A DNA stretch of 8,951 nt, taken from contig CABKMX010000026.1 in assembly GCA_902373595.1 (NCBI GenBank), forward strand, positions 1-8,951. The letters run 5' to 3'. This stretch comes from an uncultured Christensenellaceae bacterium. GTDB lineage: Bacteria > Bacillota > Clostridia > Christensenellales > UBA3700. Below the pieces are notes generated by a model. That model searched no databases. It saw only the letters and a program-made list of their open reading frames with translations, and had not been told where the DNA came from. Positions 1-5,335 of this stretch are shown piece by piece (positions within the stretch are counted from its first letter, which is position 1; each line of letters begins with the position of its first letter). The translations under genes and the position numbers were made by a program.

Positions 1-1602
1 GGCGAGTACAGCGGCTGGTATTGCACGCCGTGCGAGTCCTTTTGGACGGAGAGCCAGCTCGTCGACGGCAAGTGCCCCGACTGCGGCAGAGAGGTCAAAC
101 TCGCCAAAGAAGAGGCGTACTTCTTCCGCATGAGCAAGTATGCGGACGCGTTGATGAAGTACTACGACGAGCATCCCGAGTTCATCGTCCCCGTCTCGCG
201 CAAAAAGGAGATGGTCAACAACTTCCTCAAGCCCGGGCTTCAGGACCTGTGCGTCAGCCGCACGACGTTCGATTGGGGCATCAAGGTCAACAGCGATCCG
301 CGCCATGTCGTCTATGTCTGGCTGGACGCGCTGACCAACTACATCACGGGACTAGGGTATGACGTCGACGGCAAAAACGACCCCAAATTCGACAAGTATT
401 GGCCTGCGGACGTGCACGTCGTCGGCAAGGACATCGTCAGATTCCATACGATCTATTGGCCCATCTTCTTGATGGCGCTGGGTCTGCCGCTGCCCAAGCA
501 GGTGTTCGGGCACGCGTGGCTGCTGCAGGACGGCGGCAAGATGAGCAAGTCCAAGGGCAACGTCATGTACGCCGACGACATGGTCGACATCTACGGCGTC
601 GACGCGGTCCGCTATTGCCTGATGAGCATGATGCCGTACGACAACGACGGCGTGATTGGCTGGGATCAGGTCACCGAACTCATCAACGGCGAACTTGCCA
701 ACGTCTTCGGCAACCTCGTCAACCGCACCGTCGCAATGATCAACAAATATTTCGGCGGCGAGGTGTTTGATGCAGGCGTCGCCGAAGAGGTCGACGACGA
801 CCTCAAAGCGGTCGCGACCGCGGCGTATGCCAAGTTTGAAAAGGATATGGAGGCGTTCCGCGTCGCCGACGCGCTGGGCGAGATCGTCTCCGTCTACCGC
901 CGCGCGAACAAGTATATCGACGAGACCGCGCCGTGGGCGCTCGCCAAGGACGAGTCCAAAAAGGACAGACTGCGCACGGTGCTGTACAATCTGTGCGAGA
1001 GCATAGTCATCGCGACGAGCATGCTCGAGTGCTTTATGCCGGGCAAGTGCGCGAAGGTGTTCGAAGAGCTGGGCTCGACTTCGAGAGAGTTCGCGGCGCT
1101 CGGCAAGTTCGGCGTTCAGAAGAGCTACAAGGTCGCCGAAAAGGCGGAGATCCTCTTCTCGCGCCTCGACGCCAAGGAGATCAACGACAGGGTCGAGGCG
1201 ATGTTCGAAGAGCGCGCCAAAGCCGCCGAAAAGGAGCAAAAGCCGCAACAGGTCGAACAAAAACCGTCAAAGAGCGAGATCGCTATCGACGACTTCGCCA
1301 AGGTCGAACTCAAAGTGGGCAAGGTCGTCGCGTGCGAAAAAGTGCCCAAGGCGGACAAGCTGCTTTGCTCCAAGATCGACGTTGGCGAGGACAGTCCGCG
1401 CACCGTCGTCAGCGGCATCGCCGCATACTATTCGCCCGAGCAGATGATCGGCAAAAGAGTTGTCGTCGTCACCAACCTCAAGCCCGTCAAGCTGCGCGGC
1501 ATATTGTCCGAGGGCATGATTCTCTGCGCCGAGGGTGCGGACGGCAAACTGTCCGTCGTGTCGCCCGAGGGCGAGATCGCGCCGGGCGGAGAGGTCAGAT
1601 GA
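1..1602 (+). CDS. metG: Methionyl-tRNA synthetase, C-terminal 533 residues (5' end outside window)
   Basis: This enzyme charges tRNA(Met) with methionine in the cytoplasm. The frame is open from base 1, so the N-terminus with the HIGH motif (roughly 120 residues by comparison with the family) lies upstream. Residues 8-28 of the visible part hold a four-cysteine zinc knuckle (C8-x2-C11, C25-x2-C28). The catalytic KMSKS loop is at 180-184. The anticodon-binding helical domain includes the NKYIDETAPW segment near 303-312. A lysine/glutamate-rich linker follows (about 400-426), then a C-terminal Trbp111/EMAPII-like tRNA-binding OB domain (about 427-533), which in this family supports dimerisation and tRNA affinity. 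The gene ends in TGA overlapping the ATG of the next gene (ATGA), so it is the upstream part of an operon with tatD and rsmA, as in many Bacillota. Nothing suggests damage. Confidence 0.97.
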   Translation, partial: GEYSGWYCTPCESFWTESQLVDGKCPDCGREVKLAKEEAYFFRMSKYADALMKYYDEHPEFIVPVSRKKEMVNNFLKPGLQDLCVSRTTFDWGIKVNSDPRHVVYVWLDALTNYITGLGYDVDGKNDPKFDKYWPADVHVVGKDIVRFHTIYWPIFLMALGLPLPKQVFGHAWLLQDGGKMSKSKGNVMYADDMVDIYGVDAVRYCLMSMMPYDNDGVIGWDQVTELINGELANVFGNLVNRTVAMINKYFGGEVFDAGVAEEVDDDLKAVATAAYAKFEKDMEAFRVADALGEIVSVYRRANKYIDETAPWALAKDESKKDRLRTVLYNLCESIVIATSMLECFMPGKCAKVFEELGSTSREFAALGKFGVQKSYKVAEKAEILFSRLDAKEINDRVEAMFEERAKAAEKEQKPQQVEQKPSKSEIAIDDFAKVELKVGKVVACEKVPKADKLLCSKIDVGEDSPRTVVSGIAAYYSPEQMIGKRVVVVTNLKPVKLRGILSEGMILCAEGADGKLSVVSPEGEIAPGGEVR

Positions 1603-2378
1603 TCGATTCGCACGCGCATATCACCGAAGAGAGACTGCTGCCCGAGAGCGGCAGGATCATTGCCGACATGCACGCAGACGGCTTGACCGCATTGATAGAG
1701 GCAGGCTGTGACGCCGCGACGTCCGCTCAGGCGGCAAAGCTCGCCGAGGACAACGAAGGAGTGTTCGCGATCGTCGGCACTCACCCCGAGTTCGCCGCCG
1801 ACTACTGCGACGACGAGGCGGCGCTCTATGCGCGCCTTTCGGCGATGCCAAAGGTGGTCGGCATAGGGGAGATAGGGCTGGATTACTATTATGAGACGCC
1901 GCCGCGCGACATCCAAAAACGCGCGTTTGTCGCGCAATTGGAGCTGGCGCACTCTCTGCATATGCCGGTCGCGCTCCACATCCGCGACGCGTACGGCGAC
2001 CTCGCCGACATCCTCAAAGAGCACCCGTCGTGGGTCGCCGACGGCATGCTGATGCACTGTTACAGCGGCAGCGCCGAGTTCGTCAAACAGCTCGCGAGAT
2101 ATGACGCGTATTTTGCGTTCGGCGGAGCGGTCACGTTCAAAAACGCGAAAAAACAGGACGTCATCCGCGCGGTGCCCAAAGACCGCATCCTCGTCGAGAC
2201 GGACTGCCCGTACATGACTCCGGTGCCCTTTCGCGGCAAGCTAAACGAGCCAAAGTACGTCCGCCATACGCTGGCGTTCGTCGCCGAGACGCTGGGCATG
2301 ACGTTCGAGGAAGCGGAAAAACTCACCGAACAAAACACCCTTACGCTCTTCCCCAAGATGAAGGCGTTTTTGCAATGA
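1599..2378 (+). CDS. TatD family metal-dependent hydrolase (YabD/YcfH type), 259 aa
   Basis: This is a predicted metal-dependent DNase or hydrolase with a TIM-barrel fold; TatD relatives act on DNA ends, but the cellular substrate of the YabD/YcfH branch is not settled. Metal-ligand motifs appear in order: H5-A-H7 in DSHAH, E91 in GEIGLDYY, H127 in ALHIRDA, H153 in MHCYSG and D202 in ETDCPY, followed by the family's P-x3-RG-x3-NEP segment (about 208-218). The length is normal. The start is the ATG overlapping the metG stop (ATGA); GGAGAGG at 1588-1594 is a nearby ribosome binding site and the protein begins directly with the conserved MIDSHAH. Position between metG and rsmA is the standard Bacillota arrangement. 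The conserved NTLRLF element near the C-terminus reads NTLTLF here. The exact paralogue name is left open. Confidence 0.94.
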   Translation: MIDSHAHITEERLLPESGRIIADMHADGLTALIEAGCDAATSAQAAKLAEDNEGVFAIVGTHPEFAADYCDDEAALYARLSAMPKVVGIGEIGLDYYYETPPRDIQKRAFVAQLELAHSLHMPVALHIRDAYGDLADILKEHPSWVADGMLMHCYSGSAEFVKQLARYDAYFAFGGAVTFKNAKKQDVIRAVPKDRILVETDCPYMTPVPFRGKLNEPKYVRHTLAFVAETLGMTFEEAEKLTEQNTLTLFPKMKAFLQ

Positions 2379-3001
2379 AAGATCAATACGTTTACTTGAT
2401 GGGCAGGGGACTTTACGTCAACCTGACCAACAGATGCAGCAACCGCTGCGACTTCTGCGTGCGCAACTACGACGTCGATCCCGCCAAAAAACACGGCTTT
2501 GCCGGGTACGATCTTTGGCTCGACCACGAGCCGTCCGCGCAAGAGGTCATCGACAGAGCGCGCGCCGTGCTCGACGCTCACCCCGAGGTCGAAGAGGTCG
2601 TGTTCTGCGGCTACGGCGAACCGACATACCGCGTCGAACAGCTTTGCGCGGTCGCCGACTTCGCGCACGAGAGAGGGCTCAAAACACGCCTCAACACCAA
2701 CGGGCAGGGCAACGCGATCAACAGCCGCGACATCACCGACGACATCGTGTCGCACATCGACTCGATCGGCGTCAGCCTCAACGCGACGGACGCGAAAAAG
2801 TATGACGCGATTTGTCACAGCGAGTGGGGAGAGAGAGGCTTCGACCTGATGCTCGCCTTTGCCGAAGAGTGTGTGAAAAAGGGCGGCAACGTGTCGCTGT
2901 CGGTCGTCGACATCATTGGTGAAGAGGAGACAGCCAAGGCGCGGACGATCGCCGAAAAGATAGGCGCAAAGCTGCGCGTGCGCAAGATGATAGATGGATA
3001 A
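2375..3001 (+). CDS. TatD-associated radical SAM protein, 208 aa
   Basis: This is a radical S-adenosylmethionine enzyme of unknown reaction. The cluster-binding motif C21-x3-C25-x2-C28 is intact, preceded by YVNLTNRCSNRCDFC. CGYGEPT (78-84) is the glycine-rich SAM-binding strand, LNTNG (106-110) follows the usual barrel order, and SLNAT (134-138) is the next conserved strand. About 208 residues is short for the superfamily and fits a partial barrel without extra C-terminal iron-sulfur domains. From memory, a named subfamily of small radical SAM proteins is defined by linkage to tatD (TIGR04038), and this protein fits it in length and position. The ATG overlaps the tatD stop (ATGA), and the 3' end overlaps rsmA by 8 bases, so translation is probably coupled. 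AAGG at 2361-2364 is the only weak ribosome binding site. In many Bacillota this slot holds rnmV, not seen here. Confidence 0.9.
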   Translation: MKDQYVYLMGRGLYVNLTNRCSNRCDFCVRNYDVDPAKKHGFAGYDLWLDHEPSAQEVIDRARAVLDAHPEVEEVVFCGYGEPTYRVEQLCAVADFAHERGLKTRLNTNGQGNAINSRDITDDIVSHIDSIGVSLNATDAKKYDAICHSEWGERGFDLMLAFAEECVKKGGNVSLSVVDIIGEEETAKARTIAEKIGAKLRVRKMIDG

Positions 3002-3815
3002 GATTGCGGACATCCTCAAAAGACACGGCTTCGGCTTTGACAAGCGGCTCGGTCAAAACTTTTTGACCGACTCAAATCTGCTTGCCGCGATCGCCGACGA
3101 CGCAGGAGTGACGTCGGAAGATACCGTGCTCGAGATCGGCGCGGGAGCGGGCACGCTGACGCGCGCGCTCGCCGACAGGGCAAAGAGGGTCGTCGCGCTC
3201 GAAGTGGACGAGCACTTGCGCCCCGTCCTTGCCGAGACGCTTGCGGACAAGGGCAACGTCAAAGTCGTGTTCAAGGACTTCCGCTCGGTCGGGGACGATG
3301 AACTTCGCGCGCTGGTCGGCGACGCATTCAAGGTGGTCGCCAACCTGCCGTACTACATCACGACGCCGATCGTGATGCGCTTTGTCGAAGGGGACGTGCG
3401 CCCCGTGAGCATGTCGGTGATGGTCCAAAAAGAAGTCGCCGACCGCCTCGCCGCCGCGCCCGGGACTGCCGATTACGGCGCGATCACCGCGTCGGTCGCG
3501 CTCTGCTGCGATGTCAGGATAACGAGGTTCGTTCCGCGGTCGCTGTTCACGCCGCCTCCAAATGTCGACAGCAGCGTCGTCAGACTTGATTTTGTAGACA
3601 AGCTGCCGAGGGAAGAGGAACAAAAGACGCGCCGACTGATCGGCGCGGCGTTCGCGATGAGGCGCAAGACTTTGGTCAACAATCTCGCTCGCTGCGGGTA
3701 CTCAAAAGAGGCTGTCGCGGCGGCGCTCGAAAAGATGGGGATGCGCGCCGACGTCAGAGGAGAAACGCTGTCCTACCTCGACTTTGCAAAATTGCAAAAT
3801 TTGCTGTCCGTGTAG
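2994..3815 (+). CDS. rsmA: 16S rRNA (adenine(1518)-N6/adenine(1519)-N6)-dimethyltransferase RsmA/KsgA, 273 aa
   Basis: RsmA dimethylates two adjacent adenines in the 3'-terminal hairpin loop of 16S rRNA during late assembly of the small ribosomal subunit; loss of this modification is the classical cause of kasugamycin resistance. The sequence shows LGQNFL (19-24), the SAM-binding loop EIGAGAGTLT (47-56), the acidic ribose-binding end of the next strand (E70-x-D72), the catalytic NLPY motif (117-120), the FTPPPNVDS segment (185-193) and the RRKTLVNNL element (223-231) of the C-terminal helical domain. Length is typical. The start at 2994 lies 8 bases inside the preceding gene and has no good Shine-Dalgarno of its own, suggesting translational coupling. 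The stop is only 12 bases from the stop of the convergent gene, and I see no terminator between them. It is not an Erm resistance methylase: operon context and motifs fit RsmA. Confidence 0.96.
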   Translation: MDKIADILKRHGFGFDKRLGQNFLTDSNLLAAIADDAGVTSEDTVLEIGAGAGTLTRALADRAKRVVALEVDEHLRPVLAETLADKGNVKVVFKDFRSVGDDELRALVGDAFKVVANLPYYITTPIVMRFVEGDVRPVSMSVMVQKEVADRLAAAPGTADYGAITASVALCCDVRITRFVPRSLFTPPPNVDSSVVRLDFVDKLPREEEQKTRRLIGAAFAMRRKTLVNNLARCGYSKEAVAAALEKMGMRADVRGETLSYLDFAKLQNLLSV

Positions 3816-3827
3816 GTTATCGGCACT

Positions 3828-4226
3828 TTATTGCTCAAACTCTTCCGGGTGAGAAGCGCGATATTCACTTTCGCTCGCCTCAAGCTCGGAATATTTTTGT
3901 CTTATCTTTTTGTCGCGGTTGAACAACGTCAAACCGATTGCGATCGTCGCCGCGGTCACGGCAATCAACGCATAGCAAGCCGTCATTTCGCCGAGCACGC
4001 CCGTCAAAATGCATGCGTGCAGAGACGAAAGAACGATCAGCGTCAATATGCCGGCGCGCCGCACGATGTAGCGGCCGGCGCGTTTGCCGCGCTCGCTGCG
4101 CGGGTCCTTGTGATAGCCGCCGAGCAATATCCCTCCGACGCCGAAGAGAAAGCATACGCCTATCGTATAGACGGGCGCAAACACCACTGATACGATCACC
4201 GCAACTGCAATGTTGAGTTCGGGCAT
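3828..4226 (-). CDS. Small integral membrane protein of unknown function, 132 aa
   Basis: I do not recognise the family. The protein has three hydrophobic segments: about residues 5-36, 57-77 and 81-102. A short basic loop (about 40-56, KDPRSERGKRAGRYIVRR) lies between the first two, and a charged, mostly acidic tail rich in E/S/K follows from 104 to 132. The basic loop suggests that this loop is cytoplasmic by the positive-inside rule. The ATG at 4226 is chosen over the in-frame GTG at 4232 because GGAGG (4232-4236 on this strand) overlaps the GTG and sits 5 bases before the ATG. A near-consensus promoter (4253-4282) lies just upstream, which supports expression. The gene is convergent with rsmA and divergent from the next gene. 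The overlapping plus-strand frames have no such signals and are judged shadows. Confidence 0.8.
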   Translation of the reverse strand: MPELNIAVAVIVSVVFAPVYTIGVCFLFGVGGILLGGYHKDPRSERGKRAGRYIVRRAGILTLIVLSSLHACILTGVLGEMTACYALIAVTAATIAIGLTLFNRDKKIRQKYSELEASESEYRASHPEEFEQ

Positions 4227-4231
4227 AGTCA

Positions 4232-4236
4232 CCTCC
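4232..4236 (-). promoter_or_regulatory. Ribosome binding site GGAGG for the small membrane protein
   Basis: GGAGG on the minus strand lies 5 bases upstream of ATG 4226. It overlaps the alternative GTG at 4232, which rules that codon out as the start. Confidence 0.8.
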
Positions 4237-4252
4237 GAATGCTTTCAAGTGA

Positions 4253-4282
4253 ATTATAGCATCATAACGGGGGTGGTGTCAA
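4253..4282 (-). promoter_or_regulatory. Consensus sigma-A type promoter for the membrane protein gene
   Basis: Reading the minus strand, TTGACA (4277-4282) is followed after 18 bases by TATAAT (4253-4258). Both hexamers match the vegetative sigma factor consensus exactly. Transcription would start near 4246, giving a leader of about 20 bases with the GGAGG inside it. This is the best promoter in the window and points to strong, housekeeping-type expression of the small membrane protein. The other half of this 140-base divergent gap (4283-4366) serves the plus-strand gene; there TATATT (4342-4347) is a possible -10, but no convincing -35 is visible. Confidence 0.8.
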
Positions 4283-4357
4283 TACCGATTTTTTTGCGGC
4301 AAACAGCGTTCGTTCGCGGAATATCGCGCGTCCGCTTAGACTATATTGAAGTGTAAC

Positions 4358-4362
4358 GGAGG
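4358..4362 (+). promoter_or_regulatory. Ribosome binding site GGAGG that fixes the start at 4367
   Basis: GGAGG lies 4 bases before ATG 4367. The longer frame could open at TTG 4346, but that would place the Shine-Dalgarno inside the coding region, so ATG 4367 is preferred. Confidence 0.8.
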
Positions 4363-4366
4363 CGAT

Positions 4367-5137
4367 ATGAAAGTTGTCAACAGATTTGTGCTCAAAGCCG
4401 GCGACGAGGCAAAGGGCGTCGCAAAGATAGTGAACGGCGGCGGCAAAAACTATGTCGAAACGAGCTGCGCGGCGGCGTTCGACGCCGTGATCGCGAATGT
4501 CGGCGGCAAAGCTGTCGAAATCGGCGATGGCGGCGTGGAGGGAGAAGTGAGAGGAGTTGCGCTCTTCGGGGACGGCGTACTCGTCGCCTCGGGCGGCGAA
4601 GCGATCGGATTTGCACCGAAAACCGTTCAAGAAACCGTGCCGGAAGCCGCGTCCGAAGAGACGGGGCAAGAGACCGAGGTGACGTCCGAAGAGAAACCTC
4701 AACCGCCGACCGAGAGCGCCGAAGATGAGAGCGCCGATGCCGAGCAAGGCGTCGAAGAGAAGCCCGAGGAGCTCGTTGAGCAGGGCGCGCCGGAAGATGA
4801 GCATGCTCCGCAAAGAGGGGGGCAGGGCGAGTTCTTCAAGCTGATTGAACAAAAGCTGAAAGAGTTGTTCGACGGCAGAGAGAGAGTGAGCGAACTCGAA
4901 GCGCTGTTTCCCGACTCAAAGTGGGTGAGGGTGGATGACGGCGGCGAGGCGGCATACGTCGTCGGCGTGGTCGGCGACCCCGTCAAGTTTATCTGTTACG
5001 GCGTACCCGACGCGGACGGCAGCGCTCCGCCGAAAGGCAAAGAGGAGAGCCGCCAATGGCTGCCCGTGCCCGGAGGAGGCGGATATTGGATGATGTATCA
5101 ATCGGCGGAGGATGGGAGCACGCTGACCGCTTTTTGA
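4367..5137 (+). CDS. Uncharacterised two-domain protein with acidic linker, 256 aa
   Basis: The function is unknown. Three regions are visible. Residues 1-82 are glycine- and valine-rich, with alternating hydrophobics that suggest a small beta domain. Residues 85-152 are a low-complexity, strongly acidic linker of E, P, S, T and A, likely disordered. Residues 153-256 form a compact C-terminal domain: an amphipathic helix (FFKLIEQKLKELF, 156-168), then PDSKWVRVDD, AYVVGVVGDPVKFICYGVP and RQWLPVP-GGGGYWMMYQ. From memory, many hypothetical proteins of Clostridia end in a similar domain (SKWV..., YICYGVP..., QWLP..., GYWMMYQ), but I know of no assigned function and could not search. There is no signal peptide or membrane helix, so it is probably cytoplasmic. 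It appears to be transcribed alone, divergently from the small membrane protein. The ATG follows GGAGG by 4 bases. Confidence 0.85.
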   Translation: MKVVNRFVLKAGDEAKGVAKIVNGGGKNYVETSCAAAFDAVIANVGGKAVEIGDGGVEGEVRGVALFGDGVLVASGGEAIGFAPKTVQETVPEAASEETGQETEVTSEEKPQPPTESAEDESADAEQGVEEKPEELVEQGAPEDEHAPQRGGQGEFFKLIEQKLKELFDGRERVSELEALFPDSKWVRVDDGGEAAYVVGVVGDPVKFICYGVPDADGSAPPKGKEESRQWLPVPGGGGYWMMYQSAEDGSTLTAF

Positions 5138-5178
5138 GGACATGTATTGAGAAAACGCACAAATATATCGGTTTTTGA

Positions 5179-5211
5179 AGGGGCGGAGCCAAAACAGAAG
5201 GCTCCGCCTCT
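5179..5211 (+). repeat. Strong GC-rich hairpin downstream of the 256-aa protein gene (possible non-canonical terminator)
   Basis: GGCGGAGCC (5182-5190) pairs perfectly with GGCTCCGCC (5200-5208) across a 9-base A-rich loop. Three more pairs, one of them G-U, extend the stem to 5179/5211. It lies about 40 bases after the stop at 5137. No run of T follows on either strand, so it is not a textbook intrinsic terminator. It may protect the 3' end, act as a weak terminator, or be a dispersed repeat unit. Confidence 0.6.
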
Positions 5212-5223
5212 CGTCCCCGTGGA

Positions 5224-5237
5224 TACATTATAATGTA
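5224..5237. repeat. Perfect 14-bp palindrome TACATTATAATGTA, possible operator
   Basis: The 14 bases equal their own reverse complement. TATAAT occurs on the plus strand at 5229-5234 and, by symmetry, on the minus strand at 5227-5232. The site lies about 100 bases upstream of the ABC transporter start and about 50 bases upstream of that gene's predicted -35 box. A dimeric repressor or activator site is plausible; no regulator gene lies beside it in the window. Confidence 0.5.
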
Positions 5238-5268
5238 ATTATTAGGTAAAATCTCGCCGTCCGAGCCG

Positions 5269-5289
5269 CGAATATATTGACCGAATATA
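5269..5289 (+). repeat. Direct repeat of CGAATATA bracketing the -35 box
   Basis: CGAATATA occurs at 5269-5276 and again at 5282-5289, separated by TTGAC (5277-5281), the core of the predicted -35 element. The period is 13 bases. A protein binding these half-sites would sit directly on the promoter. The repeat is seen in the sequence; a regulatory role is inferred. Confidence 0.5.
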
Positions 5290-5305
5290 CGCTTTGGCAT
5301 AAAAT
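5277..5305 (+). promoter_or_regulatory. Predicted sigma-A type promoter of the ABC transporter gene
   Basis: TTGACC (5277-5282), a spacer of 17 bases, then TAAAAT (5300-5305). Each hexamer differs from consensus at one position. Transcription would start near 5312, leaving about 24 bases of leader before ATG 5336. The ribosome binding site is modest (AGGCAGG, 5324-5330). Confidence 0.65.
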
Positions 5306-5335
5306 AGATGTACGACAAGAAAAAGGCAGGTATTT

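Noticed and set aside
352..1260. Long open frame (302 codons) on the minus strand inside metG
   Set aside because: It lies opposite a clear metG frame with KMSKS and zinc motifs. Its translation is rich in D/V/R/H, as expected for the complement of a GC-rich coding frame, and it has no ribosome binding site.
933..1598. N-terminal extension of the TatD frame back into metG
   Set aside because: The extension is an arginine-rich shadow of metG. The real protein starts at 1599 with the conserved DSHAH motif.
2060..3043. Long open frame on the minus strand across tatD, the radical SAM gene and rsmA
   Set aside because: It spans parts of three well-supported genes on the other strand and shows no family motif of its own.
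3783..3804. A tandem TGCAAAAT-type repeat near the end of rsmA as a possible regulatory repeat or terminator
   Set aside because: It encodes the conserved C-terminal residues AKLQNLL, the possible stem is only 5 pairs, and there is no T-run after it.
3831..4190. Plus-strand frame of 119 codons opposite the small membrane protein
   Set aside because: The minus-strand gene has a consensus promoter, GGAGG and three membrane helices; the plus-strand frame has none of these.
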